A DNA stretch of 64,000 nt from Ampullaceana balthica (lineage: Eukaryota; Mollusca; Gastropoda; Lymnaeidae): assembly GCA_944989445.1 (NCBI GenBank), contig CALYLW010000042.1:791242-855241 (forward strand). Direction: 5' to 3'. The notes beneath the pieces were generated by a model, which made no database searches, was not told the origin of the DNA, and saw only the letters and a list, made by a program, of their open reading frames with translations. Shown piece by piece: positions 1 to 10,891 of this stretch; the first letter of the stretch is position 1; the number at the start of each line of letters is the position of its first letter. Both the position numbers and the translations under genes were made by a program.

Positions 1-173
1 CGTAACTTGAATGATTTGTATACAGTGCGTAACTTGAATGATTTGTATACAGTGCGTAACTTGAATGATTTGTATACAGTGCGTAACTTGAATGATTTGT
101 ATACAGTGCGTAACTTGAATGATTTGTATACAGTGCGTAACTTGAATGATTTGTATACAGTGAGTAACTTGAA
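1..173. repeat. 27-bp tandem repeat, about 6.4 copies, cut by the window edge
   Basis: Unit CGTAACTTGAATGATTTG plus TATACAGTG repeats every 27 bases from the first base, so the array probably extends left of the window. The last copy begins with A instead of C and then breaks down. Because 27 is divisible by 3 and the unit has no stop in one frame, a 69-codon frame runs through it; I do not regard it as a gene. Confidence 0.95.
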
Positions 174-576
174 TGTAATTCAGATTACGCAGATGATCAT
201 GAGTTTCTCGCGCTAGCCTGTCCTTCTCTTGATTAGTTATGTCTGGTTAATGTATTTTGGTCAAACAGTGACATCTCTATCAGATATTTGTGTACTAAGA
301 TTGCTCTCTTGTTTATTTACATTTAATAACAACCGTGGACATTTTTAAAAAAAAATCATTTTATATTTCTCTATATACCGCGCTTTACAGATATACGTTT
401 CCAACAACTTGAGTAAAGACATTGCAATTTCAATCTTCCTATACAGAGTTACATACACAATATTATATAAAAATGTCAAGACGTGGTTGTATATCCGTCA
501 TAGACTGGTAGTTGAATGGAGAAACATCAGCGCACGTCATCGCCTGTCCTCCAAAAGTGGTCACGAAACGGAGGGC
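174..576. other. AT-rich sequence, nothing recognised
   Basis: About 400 bases of AT-rich sequence with short A and T runs. I see no long reading frame, no terminal inverted repeat and no RNA gene. Confidence 0.5.
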
Positions 577-780
577 GTGAAATAAGATTTTATTATAAAA
601 ATTGTTTTTGTTTTGTTTTTCTTCGAAGTTATTAAAAATTCCATTCTTCCGCCCCCTGTCCCCACCTTATTGTTATCTCCATTTTTTTTTCATTTAAAAG
701 GGGCAGGAGAATGGAATTTTTTAATAATAACTTCGAAGAAAAACAAAACAAAAACAATTATAATAAAATCTTATTTCACT
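577..780. repeat. Fold-back inverted repeat (hairpin), about 79-bp arms
   Basis: The arm at 577-655 (starting GTGAAATAAGATTTTATTAT) reappears as its reverse complement at about 700-780 (ending AATAAAATCTTATTTCAC). The loop of about 44 bases includes a T run. The arms match almost throughout, including the centre CTTCGAAG. A 97-codon frame across it is a shadow. It could be a fold-back MITE; I found no clear target duplication. Confidence 0.85.
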
Positions 781-952
781 CCTCAAGGGCATAAGGGATT
801 TTTACATGAAGAAAACCAAAACAAACTATTAACAAATTCGAGAAATACTCTTCCTTACACCAAAAAAAAAGCGAAACAAAACGGTAATTTCTGTTATGAA
901 ATCTAATTTCCAAACCGCTAAAATTGATTGCTGAGAAAACAACAGTGCTGCT

Positions 953-1036
953 TGTCATGATTCAATATTTCAGTTTATTGGAGGAGCGCTCTCCTGTCAT
1001 GATTCAATGTTTCAGTTTATTGGAGGAGCGCTCTCC
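953..1036. repeat. 42-bp direct duplication, two copies
   Basis: Two adjacent 42-base copies beginning TGTCATGATTCAAT and ending GGAGGAGCGCTCTCC, differing at one base (ATATTT versus ATGTTT). A third, diverged start (TGTCACGCTTGAA) follows. Each copy contains the palindrome GGAGCGCTCC. Confidence 0.9.
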
Positions 1037-2364
1037 TGTCACGCTTGAACGGCTTCTGGGGACCGTGACGGACTCGCTCGAGATACTCACCTATCATTTC
1101 CTGGTCGTGTGATAAGCCGCGTGTTGTCATCCGTGTTGGGTTGAGTCCAATTGTCCTGCAGGGAGTGGCAGATACTCACACTGAGCAGCAACCGTGACCA
1201 TCACCGTGAGAGTTATGACGTCATGCGGAGGATGAGGGATGAAAGGAGTGAATCCAATTAGAAAGTTGTCACTAAATGTTCAAGAACACAGACATTGATT
1301 CGTTAGTGCAGGAATAGTGACACTTTTTCTAGGGATAAAATATTCATACGGTTTCATGTTCCCATGTATTGCTCTTAACGTTAAACTTTAACATCATTTA
1401 ACATTATTACAAGTTATGAAATTAGAACATTGATATGACTTTAAGACACAGTGTACGTATATGGCCCGATGTCCAATACTGGTCATTTAGTAGCAGGGTT
1501 TCTTTTGCTGAAGTGACTTATTCCTGTATAGTCCTGTCTCATTCGTTGTTGTGTTCCTTTGTTATTCAACACGGGTAAGAATATTTTGTTTCATGAAAAC
1601 GTTTTGAATTTTTGTACAAACCTACTCTTTAACTCGAATTGCTGACCTGGGAGACAGGTGACGTCATCACCGAATCCTGACAAATTAATGAACGCGGCGC
1701 GCCCGTTGAGACGGCAAATGTCAGCGGCAAACTCCCGTTTCCCGCGTCTTTTGCCGTAAGTAAATATCGGAGCAGAAGATTACAGCAATTAGAGTTGTCT
1801 TTCTTGTTCGCTTATCATCACCTTTGTCCTTTCAACTTGTTTGTGGTTTCCTGCCCTGTTCCCCCCCCCCTCTCTCTCCTCACTTCTCCATCTAATCGCT
1901 GCTCACAAGAAAAGGGGAGCTAAACTGGAAGTTCATATTTGTCTGATCGTTAACCCCCCCCCCTTTTCGCTCTGCGCTGCAACACCCTCTCCCACCCCCT
2001 CACACCCCACCCCCAACCCATCACCTGTTTTACACACACCACAAATTACCATTGAGCATCAGCAGGGTGTTTGGTGAGCAACTGGTTCCCGGCGGAATTA
2101 AGGAAATATCAAGATTTGATCCGGAGGTGTGACGGAAGTGTTTATAGTTTTTTAAATAACCCTCGTAACTAAGGACGCGTGGTATCCCGATGGTTGAGCA
2201 GAAGATTACAAATTTTTTTTAAATTATTATTAGAGATTAAGACTTGTCAGTGAAAGAGATTCATTATTTGAAGAAACAATGCATCCTGGGAGATATGGCT
2301 ATTGATGGAACTTTCGGGAAATGGATGGGGTTAGTTATTTTTTTTTAATCGACAAATATTTGGA
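1037..2364. other. Unique-looking spacer with two CRE-like sites and C-rich runs
   Basis: No convincing gene. The palindrome TGACGTCA, the classic CREB/ATF site, occurs at 1216-1223 and 1659-1666. Homopolymer C tracts lie near 1860 and 1955. A 78-codon frame at 1841-2077 is proline-rich because of C-rich sequence and matches nothing I recognise. A single octamer match is weak evidence of regulation. Confidence 0.4.
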
Positions 2365-3178
2365 GTAAATATAAAGAACGGAAATAAGGTATAGATAAAA
2401 GAAGAAAATGTGGAATGGATGAGGTATGAAGGTGTAGTGGAGCAAGTAAATATAAAGAACGGAAATAAGGTATAGATAAAAGAAGAAAATGTGGAATGGA
2501 TGAGGTATGAAGGTGTAGTGGAGCAAGTAAATATAAAGAACGGAAATAAGGTATAGATAAAAGAAGAAAATGTGGAATGGATGAGGTATGAAGGTGTAGT
2601 GGAGCAAGTAAATATAAAGAATGGAAATAAGGTATAGATAAAAGAAGAAAATGTGGAATGGATGAGGTATGAAGGTGTAGTGGAGCAAGTAAATATAAAG
2701 AACGGAAATAATGTATAGATAAAAGAAGAAAATGTGGATTGGATGAGGTATGAAGGTGTAGTGGAGCAAGTAAATATAAAGAATGGAAATAAGGTATAGA
2801 TAAAAGAAGAAAATGTGGAATGGATGAGGTATGAAGGTGTAGTGGAGCAAGTAAATATAAAGAACGGAAATAATGTATAGATAAAAGAAGAACATGTGGA
2901 ATGGATGAGGTATGAAGGTGTAGTGGAGCAAGTAAATATAAAGAATGGAAATAATGTATAGATAAAAGAAGAACATGTGGAATGGATGAGGTATGAAGGT
3001 GTAGTGGAGCAAGTAAATATAAAGAACGGAAATAATGTATAGATAAAAGAAGAACATGTGGAATGGAGGAGGTATGAAGGTGTAGTGGAGCAAGTAAATA
3101 TAAAGAATGGAAATAATGTATAGATAAAAGAAGAACATGTGGAATGGATGAGGTATGAAGGTGTAGTGGAGCAAGTAA
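2365..3178. repeat. 81-bp minisatellite, about 10 copies
   Basis: Units begin GTAAATATAAAGAAYGGAAA and recur every 81 bases (2365, 2446, 2527 and so on). Copies differ at a few positions, for example AACGG/AATGG, AAGGTATAG/AATGTATAG and GAAAATG/GAACATG, and the variants are unevenly distributed along the array. Eighty-one is divisible by 3 and the minus strand of the unit has no stop, so all three minus frames stay open for about 280-314 codons; these are artefacts of periodicity. Confidence 0.97.
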
Positions 3179-4239
3179 AAAGGGGAAGGGGGTGTGAATT
3201 ATGAGAGAGAGTAAGAATGAAAACTGTATTGAGGAAAACATGTAAACTGATAATCGAGGTAACAAAGTTAGTCACGTTACTGTTTATATGTCATGACATG
3301 GAAATGTCATACTTAGATACTTAGATGTCACCATGTTTCATGCGAAACAATGGCATATCATTATTGTGAGGCAAATGCCACATGTCATGTTTCACGGGTA
3401 GCTAAGATTTATCTTTCTTGAATGCCGTATGCCACGTGGCTATGGGATATGTCAAGTCACCTGGTGTACTGAAATATGTTACATGTACCTGGTCACTTGA
3501 TGTTTTACAAGGCCTCAGACTGTAACTGAATCCTAGAATTGAATGTATGAGAACCGGACAACTTTAGAAACAACGAAGTTGACCTTTCACCTTTTAAAGA
3601 CGTTAGAGGAGGGGTTTTTTTTTACCAGAGAACCAATCACAGCCAAGCCATAAGGAGGTAAATTTGATGGTCGTTTGTCCTCATGGTGTACGAGTTTGGT
3701 CCATCCATTAATACAAAAAAACTGAATTTACAGAGCGATTCTCTGGAAACCTTACTTACTCGGATGGTGATGATGTTGATGGTGATGATGTTGATGGTGA
3801 TGATGTTGATCGTGGTAATAAAATTGCACATTGTTACCAATGTTACAACCTCGGCTATCCCTGCTGTTTTCACACGACCATAGCGCTCTCCCGTCACAGA
3901 AGAGTTAATAATAAGATCAACTCTACCACATAGCAAGATCCATGGCTTACAATGCTTCAAACGCGAATTGAAAAAAACAACTTTTATTTCCGTAATAACT
4001 AAAATAAATATATTTTTTTGTGTTATACATTCCCTTAAGTAAAATAGCAGTAATACATGCACGAGTAACCGCCCTCTATGGCGCTTCGATAGTTGGATAT
4101 GAAGAAAATGATAAGACATGAAAACTTTTGAGAACTAGTTGCAAGGAGATAGATCGATTCTCAGGAAAGAGTTGGTGTCTGAAGAAAGTAAGGGATCTGA
4201 GAACATGCCGTTGTGGGGTTTTTGTTAACCATCGCAAAC
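3179..4239. other. Spacer with a small 15-bp repeat
   Basis: No recognisable gene. GATGGTGATGATGTT repeats about three times at 3763-3810. A 160-codon minus-strand frame (3637-4119) has mixed composition, no domain I recognise and a stretch that only translates the 15-mer; I do not call it. Confidence 0.4.
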
Positions 4240-4357
4240 CTATATTTCCTGTTTATCTTTGTGCTACCTACCAGTTCTGACCTATGTCAATAGAGCTACT
4301 ATATTTCCTGTTAGTCTTTGTGCTACCTACCAGTTTTGACCTATGTCAATAGAGTTA
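4240..4357. repeat. 59-bp direct duplication
   Basis: CTATATTTCCTGTT begins two copies 59 bases apart (4240 and 4299), each continuing through GTGCTACCTACCAGTT and GACCTATGTCAATAGAG. The copies differ at about four bases. Confidence 0.9.
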
Positions 4358-4778
4358 CTAAATGGTGAAGTAGCCTACAACACCGAGATCGGGAAAAACA
4401 AGACAATTATCCGATAACTGTAGGGCGTAACAAAGCCGAGATGCTATTACCCGACGGTTCTCAATGGAGTGTATGTTTGGACGACTGTTATCATTTGATT
4501 CAGATGTTGCTAGAAAATTTAACTTTGGTGTATTGCTCGCGCCTCGTTGGATGTTAGCATCTACTAACAGTTTATTTAACAATGAAAATATGTTTTGAAA
4601 ACAATAATTTATTTACTCTTGGTATTGGATACAATGGTAGTTTACGATTGTCAACAGTACATCATTTGATTTGTTTCAGCTCAATGTTGCAAAAATATTT
4701 TGGTCCTCGAAAAATAGAATTTTTTTTTAAGAAGTCTCCCCTTTTTCTTTGTCATGCATTGAAGTATACTATTTTTCG
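4358..4778. other. AT-rich spacer, nothing recognised
   Basis: Short reading frames on both strands (60-75 codons) with no recognisable motif. No repeats or element ends seen. Confidence 0.4.
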
Positions 4779-4985
4779 GCACCCCGTTGCTACAGCTTGA
4801 CAGAGTGTGTTACCCGGGGCGCCCTCTTTTTTGTAACCTTAGGGGTGATATCTTTACAGGTTCCGCCCTTTCGGGCTCTATGGATAAACAGATTTGGGGG
4901 AGGGGTGGCACCCCGATGTTGCAGCTTGCCAGAGTGTTGCCCGGGGCGCCCTCTTTTATTGTACCCTTACGGGCTCTATAACGGA
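4779..4985. repeat. Diverged tandem duplication, 129-bp spacing
   Basis: GCACCCCGTTGCTACAGCTT at 4779 and the related GCACCCCGATGTTGCAGCTT at 4908 each lead into CCCGGGGCGCCCTCTTTT and later into CGGGCTCTAT. Copy 1 carries an extra internal segment, so copy lengths differ (about 106 versus 78 bases). Overlapping frames of 60-94 codons are repeat translations. Confidence 0.8.
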
Positions 4986-5537
4986 CGAACAAATATTTGC
5001 TCATTTATGAAAAGTGTACATTGCAAAGTGTAAGATTGATATAGTTGTATAGCGCTGTGCCCATACTTTGTTGAGTAATTTTATTAGACTAATTTTGAGT
5101 TGTGTGCTTTGAAAGCAAAAATGATCGGTAACTTCCATCTTTAAAACCAACTTTTGAACCCGGGCATTTGATGATGTGTGAGGACCGCTGACAAGGTCTA
5201 GCAATACACCAAAAGAAGAAGTCCGGATAATGATAAGGCTATCGCTGGAACAAATTTAAATATCTTTATTTTTCTTCTTTTCAAATCTCAAATATTATCT
5301 CCCTTTGTTTATATGGCTTTCTCAAACACCGGGTTACTGAGACAGTTATCTCTCAGCAGATAGGGGGAGATAAGCCAGTTGTGCAGTAACCGGAAGCCAG
5401 GTAAGCAAACGGGCGCGAGGCGAGGACAGTAGGAGGAAAAACTTGGATCGATCGGTAATTGGAAAATACGACCAGGAGTGGTAACTGGTGGTGCCAATTA
5501 ACTGACACGAGGGGCGTGTACGCCAGTCGGTTGGGTC
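4986..5537. other. Spacer, nothing recognised
   Basis: Mixed-composition sequence. Two short minus-strand frames (5309-5564) resemble no family I know. Confidence 0.4.
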
Positions 5538-5703
5538 GTGTGTACGATGTACAGTGGGTCTCAATGACAGTGAGCTGAGTGGTGTGTACGGTGTACAGCG
5601 GGTCTTAAAGATGTTGAACTGAGTGGTGTGTACCGTGAACAGCGGGTCTCAAAGATGTTGAACTGAGTGGTGTGTACTGTGTACAGTGGGTCTCAATGAC
5701 AAA
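5538..5703. repeat. 44-bp minisatellite, about 3.7 copies
   Basis: GTGTGTAC starts copies at 5538, 5582, 5626 and 5670. Each unit includes GTACAGYGGGTCT and a GAACTGAGTG or GAGCTGAGTG segment, with several substitutions between copies. Confidence 0.9.
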
Positions 5704-5956
5704 TGAGTCGTGTGAAAAAAACCTAACTAGTTATAACCCGTATTCCACAGACTAAAGTACACTATTTTCTGATGAAAACGTCATGGGGTTTTGGGAAATT
5801 CTTACCTGGACAGCTCTTGATTTAGCTGTGACTGTGACATATTTTTAGTTAACTGGAAAGCTATTATAGCTGTACTATTTTTACCCGAACTGTTATTTCA
5901 TTACTTGTGATTTTTTAAAATGACTTCTTCCACAGACGTTTCTGAGATCTTCTGAA

Positions 5957-6064
5957 CTGAACATTTACTTTAACTGCCATCTGCAGAAGTGAGCCATATC
6001 TTCCCCTGATCTGAACATTTTCTTTAACTGCCATCTGCAGAAGTGAGCCATAACCTCCCCTGAT
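5957..6064. repeat. 54-bp direct duplication
   Basis: CTGAACATTT followed by CTTTAACTGCCATCTGCAG and AGTGAGCCATA occurs at 5957 and 6011. The second copy ends CCTCCCCTGATC. The 253 bases upstream (5704-5956) show nothing recognisable. Confidence 0.88.
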
Positions 6065-6279
6065 CAGAAATGTGACAATGAACATTAACTTCTGTTTCAA
6101 CAAGTAACAGAACTAATATTTAAATCTGAACCTATAAGGTGCAGCCTTGTGTTAAAGATAAGACTAACTATGAACTTCAACTTAAGACAAAGACTTTCAA
6201 GTTGAACATATAGGTTTGTTGATGTGTAGTAGAGACAGATGCCGCGTGGGTGTAGAAACCTTTGCAACCTGAGAGGGGG

Positions 6280-6500
6280 CGTCTAAAACCACTGGTGGGG
6301 CACCAACATCAACTACGACTGCGAGGTGCGTTTAGAGTCACCACTAGGGGCGTCTACAAAAATTGTGACTACGAGGGGCGTCTACAATCACTACTAAGGG
6401 CGCTACATCCTCTACGACTGCTGCTATGGGCGTTTACAACTGTGACTGCTATGGGCGTCTACAACTGCGACTGCTATGGGCGTCTACAACAGCTCCGACC
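6280..6500. repeat. Degenerate repeat of about 27 bp around GGGCGTCTACAAC
   Basis: The phrase GGGCGTCTACAA with CTGYGACTGCTAT recurs; the last three units (about 6425-6495) are regular at 27 bases, while earlier ones are diverged and irregular. A 94-codon frame through it has no recognisable domain. Sequence from 6500 to 6822 holds nothing I can name. Confidence 0.75.
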
Positions 6501-6822
6501 GCTAGTGGCTTCAGATATTCAAATAATATGGAAAGTTAGGATTTGAACTACAAAATTTAGATATTAGGTGGGAATAAAGTGAATACTGTGCCAAGTGCCT
6601 TCAAAAGTGAGTGCTGCGAGATTATAAGAGAGTCAAAACAGAATGTACTTTCGTATCATTCTTATAATTATACTTCTGATTTTCACAACGGTCCTATCTC
6701 GATGGCAAAGACTTGTAACGTTAAGTCATAATTTTAATTGATGTTATTTTTTCCCAATTTGACCAGTTCTTGGAATGTCCATTGCAGGTTGTAAGTTTTA
6801 AATTGAAAAAAAAATGTCGCTA

Positions 6823-7975
6823 GGGGTGCCATAAACATGACACAAGACAGAATGCCAGTAGTATGGCTTGGGGTGCCATAAACATGACACAAGACAGAAC
6901 GCCAGCAGTATGGCTTGTGCGCCATGAACATGACACAAGATAGAATGCCAGCAGTATGACTTGGGGTGCCATGAACATGACACAAGACAGAATGCCAGCA
7001 GATATGACTTGGGGTGCCATGAACATGACACAAGACAGAATGCCAGCAGTATGGCTTGGGCACCATGAACATGACACAAGAAAGAATGACATTAGTTTGG
7101 CTTGGGGCGCCATGAACATGACACAAGACAGAATGACATCAGTTTGGCTTGGGGTGCCATAAACATGACACAAGACAGAATTCCAGCAGTATGGCTTGGG
7201 GTGCCATAAACATGACACAAGACAGAATGCCAGCAGTATGTCTTGGGGTGCCATGAACATGACACAAGACAGAACGCCAGCAGTATGGCTTGTGCGCCAT
7301 GAACATGACACAAGATAGAATGCCAGCAGTATGACTTGGGGTGCCATGAACATGACACAAGACAGAATGCCAGCAGTATGGCTTGGGCACCATGAACATG
7401 ACACAAGACAGAATGCCAGCAGTATGACTTGGGGGTGCCATGAACATGACACAAGACAGAATGTCAGCAGTATGGCTTGGGGCGCCATGAACATGACACA
7501 AGACACAATGCCAGCAGAATGGCTTGGGGTGCCATGAACATGACACAAGACAGAATGCCAGCAGAATGGCTTGGGGCACCATGAACATGACACAAGACAG
7601 AATGCCAGCAGAATGGCTTGGGGTGCCATGAACATGACACAAGACAGAATGCCAGCAGAATGGCTTGGGGCGCTATGAACATGACACAAGACAGAATGCC
7701 AGCAGAATGGCTTGGGGCGCCATGAACATGACACAAGACAGAATGCCAGCAGAATGGCTTGGGGCGCCATGAACATGACACAAGACAGAATGCCAGCAGA
7801 ATGGCTTGGGGCGCCATGAGCATGACACAAGACAGAATGCCAGCAGAATGGCTTGGGGCGCCATGAACATGACACAAGACAGAATGCCAGCAGAATGGCT
7901 TGGGGCACCATGAACATGACACAAGACAGAATGCCAGCAGAATGGCTCGGGGCGCCATGAACATGACACAAGATA
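6823..7975. repeat. 47-bp minisatellite, about 24 copies, with subfamilies
   Basis: The unit contains ATGACACAAGACAGAATGCC and AGCAGAATGGCTTGGGGC, with starts at 7681, 7728 and so on. Copies left of about 7510 mostly read AGCAGTATG and vary in length; copies to the right read AGCAGAATG and are nearly uniform. A marker copy reading CTTGTGCGCC recurs 375 bases apart (6916 and 7291), about eight units, which suggests block duplication. Since 47 is not a multiple of 3, long frames (up to 383 codons) cycle through all frames and are not genes. Confidence 0.97.
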
Positions 7976-8246
7976 TAGCTTTAGTCATTTTGTGTGCGGG
8001 GCGCCTAACGACAGACGCGACACGAGGGAGCCGACTGACGTAGCCAATTAACGGTTATCTCCACGTCAAGTCCAGTGCTTCTCGTCCACATGTCCTCTCC
8101 TGGCGGGAAAATTAACTTCATTTCTATCTAATTCTTTTGAAGGGTTTAAATCCTCTTCTTTGTTGATAGCTTGATCCAGACACAACTAAAGTTCAGAGAT
8201 GAGTTTATTTTGAATCTAGTTGCTTGGAATATTTCGCCCGAATACT
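7976..8246. other. Spacer, nothing recognised
   Basis: About 270 bases without repeats or reading frames of note. Confidence 0.4.
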
Positions 8247-8475
8247 CCTCAAATTACGCCTACCATCCTTAAATTACGTCTACCATCCTCAAATTACGTC
8301 TACCATCCTCAAATAACGTCTGCCATCCTCAAATTACGTCTACCATCCTCAAATTACGTCTACCATCCTCAAATTACGTCTACCATCCTCAAATTACGCC
8401 TACCATCCTCAAATTACGTCACCATCCTCAAATTACGTCTACCACACACAAATTACATCTTCCGCTCAAAAACTA
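8247..8475. repeat. 20-bp minisatellite, about 10-11 copies
   Basis: Unit CAAATTACGTCTACCATCCT repeats with one single-base deletion copy near 8410 and decays at the right edge (AAACTACGTCTAACACTCA). Confidence 0.93.
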
Positions 8476-9536
8476 CGTCTAACACTCATTAAGTTAAATT
8501 ATAATCTCCATAGGTTATTGAAGAAAGTATGAGTTAGTCAGGAAATAGGCCCCAAAACAACGAACCAATGGGCAAAAAGCCTTCCTCCATGAGCAAACAA
8601 AAACAAAGACGATAATATTTCAAGAGGACATGAACCCTGATAGAGAAGAGATAGAGAAAGCCGGAGGTTTATAAAGACGTCTTTATAAAATCCCCGTATA
8701 ATTATTGGTTGTTTAAACGTGTTGTTGGACTGGTCAAAGTATAGCCGACTATAACAACTTCAAAACATGTCCACGACCAGGCAGTCAGAGATCCCCCCAG
8801 TCCCACTCCATTTCTATGGTTTGGTCGTGTCCCCTCCCTGCTGCAATTTCTATGGTTTAGTCGTGTCCCCTCCCTCCTGCCATTTCCTCAGCGTTATCTA
8901 AATGTATATGTTTAGACGTGTTTATTACTAAACCCAGCTTCAATAGGTTAGCTCAATTATTGTTTAAAAAAATTATTGATCTAAATCCAAATTAATGCGT
9001 ATCAAGAAACAAGGCGTGTTACATTTTATAATAGAAATGAACCCCCGCCACCCCCCTCCCCCCCCATACTGTTTTCTTTCTATTTCTGCCAGTGTCAGCC
9101 AGGTCCGGGATTTGACAAGTTCCAGACTTAGCAACAATCAGAGGCCTGTGGAAAGTTTGAGTATTTTTAAATCCTCAACTGTTGGACTGTTGCATGGACA
9201 AAATGATCATCCAATTTATTATACCAATTATGACGAATTTCGAGAAAAGAATGTTCTATATTATCGTTTATTATTTTTGTATAATAAGTTTTCTTATTTT
9301 CTAAATTATCTCTAGCGGGTTTTTTGTAAGGTTTCGGTATCTTGTTCTGAATTTATAAATTCTATACATTATACAATCATTAGCAAATAACATTACTTTG
9401 TCTCATATCAAAATGCCGAAAATCCGATGTTTCAACAAAACCAAATTTCCTAAATCTAAAATACCAACCGATGGAATTGCCAAAATCCAATGCTCTAACC
9501 TGCCGAAATACCAAGACCAAAAAAACCAACCTGCAA
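8476..9536. other. AT-rich spacer with one small duplication
   Basis: A block of about 40 bases with CATTTCTATGGTTTGGTCGT and CCCCTCCCTGCTGC is duplicated at 8805-8886. Frames at 8995-9315 match nothing recognisable. Confidence 0.45.
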
Positions 9537-9715
9537 AATTATCAAAATACCAACCAGCCGAATTATCAAGACCAAAACACGAGCCTGTCGAATTACCCAA
9601 ACCAAGACACCAACCTGTAGAATTACCCAAACCAAGACTCCAACCTGTCGAATTACCCAAACCAAGACACCAACCTGCCGAATTACCCAAACCAAGACAC
9701 CAACCTGTCGAAAGA
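9537..9715. repeat. 30-bp minisatellite, about 6 copies
   Basis: Unit AATTACCCAAACCAAGACAC plus CAACCTGTCG; earlier copies (9540-9590) are more diverged. Both strands stay open: the plus frame at 9398-9760 would encode a Lys/Pro-rich decapeptide repeat (LPKPRHQPVE). The plus frame has an ATG at 9398 and 40-odd non-repeat residues first, so a small lineage-specific protein is conceivable but unsupported. Confidence 0.9.
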
Positions 9716-10026
9716 CCGAGGCAGAGGCTGCTCCCCCGGCTCCTTCCATTCATTGACTAGCAGACGGCTTGCGGTTGTATCCCTCAGACCAACATTGGAC
9801 TTACCCCCCAGACCCCCACTCCAAAGTTTGCTCCCCTGTGTCAATTTGTTCAGGTTACCCTCGTGTCGATGCTCACTTCCGATACACGTTTACCCATAGT
9901 TCTTAGCGGCCAACGATCGTCTGGAGCAGCGCGCGCAAGGATCTGCATTGAGTTTTGTGGGGGGTTTTTTTTCAGTCCCTGGAATTGATCTTTTCTTCGT
10001 CTGCTCCACGGGTAGTGATCGAATGT
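9716..10026. other. Spacer between arrays, nothing recognised
   Basis: About 310 bases of mixed composition with a G run near 9960. No element ends or genes seen. Confidence 0.4.
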
Positions 10027-10559
10027 CGGGCAGATCGAGCGAGTAGTGGTCGGACAGATCGAGTGTGTAGTGGTCGGACAGATCGAGTCTGTAGTCGTCG
10101 GACAGATCGAGTGTATAGTGGTCGGACAGATCGAGTGTGTAGTGGTCGGACAGATCGAGCGTCTAGTGGTCGGACAGATCGAGCGAGTAGTGGTCGGAAA
10201 GATCGAGTGTGTAGTGATCGGACAGATCAAGCGTGCAGTGGTCGGACAGATCGAGTGTGTAGTGGTCGGACAGATCGAGCGTGTAGTGGTCGGACAGATC
10301 GAGCGTGTAGTGGTCGGACAGACCGAGCGTGTAGTGGTCGGACAGAATGAGTGTGTAGTGGTCGGACAGATCGAGTGTGTAGTCGTCGGACAGATCGAGT
10401 GTATAGTGGTCGGACAGATCGAGTGTGTAGTGGTCGGACAGATCGAGCGTGTAGTGGTCGGACAGATCGAGCGTGTAGTGGTCGGACAGATCGAGCGTGT
10501 AGTGGTCGGACAGATCGAGCGCGTAGTGGTCGGACAGATCGAGCGTGTAGTGGTCGGCA
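10027..10559. repeat. 24-bp minisatellite, about 22 copies
   Basis: Unit GTGTAGTGGTCGGACAGATC plus GAGC. Variant copies (GTAGTCGTCGG, GTCTAG, GAATGAG) are scattered. A trio containing the GTCGTCGG variant occurs near 10090 and again near 10385, which suggests duplication of a block of about 12 units. Four overlapping frames on both strands are open because 24 is divisible by 3. Confidence 0.96.
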
Positions 10560-10891
10560 ATGCTCAAGCCGGAGTTGGTCATCTCAGGTTTTGTATTAAA
10601 TGTACGATTATTTTAACAAGCAAACAGCGTCGCCTTGGTCATACCGGCCTATAGAACACCCAGAGTTCATGGGAACAGCTATCTTTTAGGACAGTGCTTC
10701 TCAAAGTGGTGGTCCACGGACCAGTGCCGGTCTATGGACCATCAGCTGCCGGTCCGCAGAATTTATCAAGAAATGAAAAAATATATATATATAATCCTGA
10801 AGTTTTTCTAAAGCTTGAGAGGCAATAAGAAAATGTATAAAATTGTCAACCCGCGTCGTTTGACATCAATATATTATATTATAAGGATGAT

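Noticed and set aside
1216..1666. CREB/ATF-regulated promoter from two TGACGTCA sites
   Set aside because: The same octamer occurs in several transposon ends here and no gene lies nearby.
2331..3275. Three overlapping minus-strand frames of about 280-314 codons
   Set aside because: All three frames of the same strand are open at once, which reflects an 81-bp unit without stops rather than coding.
3637..4119. 160-codon minus-strand frame
   Set aside because: No recognisable domain, part of it is the 15-bp repeat, and no promoter or splice context stands out.
6820..7988. A 383-codon minus frame in the 47-bp array
   Set aside because: The frame cycles through all three phases of the repeat and has no unique domain.
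9850..10654. Long frames on both strands across the 24-bp array
   Set aside because: Octapeptide repeats on both strands together; explained by period and lack of stops.
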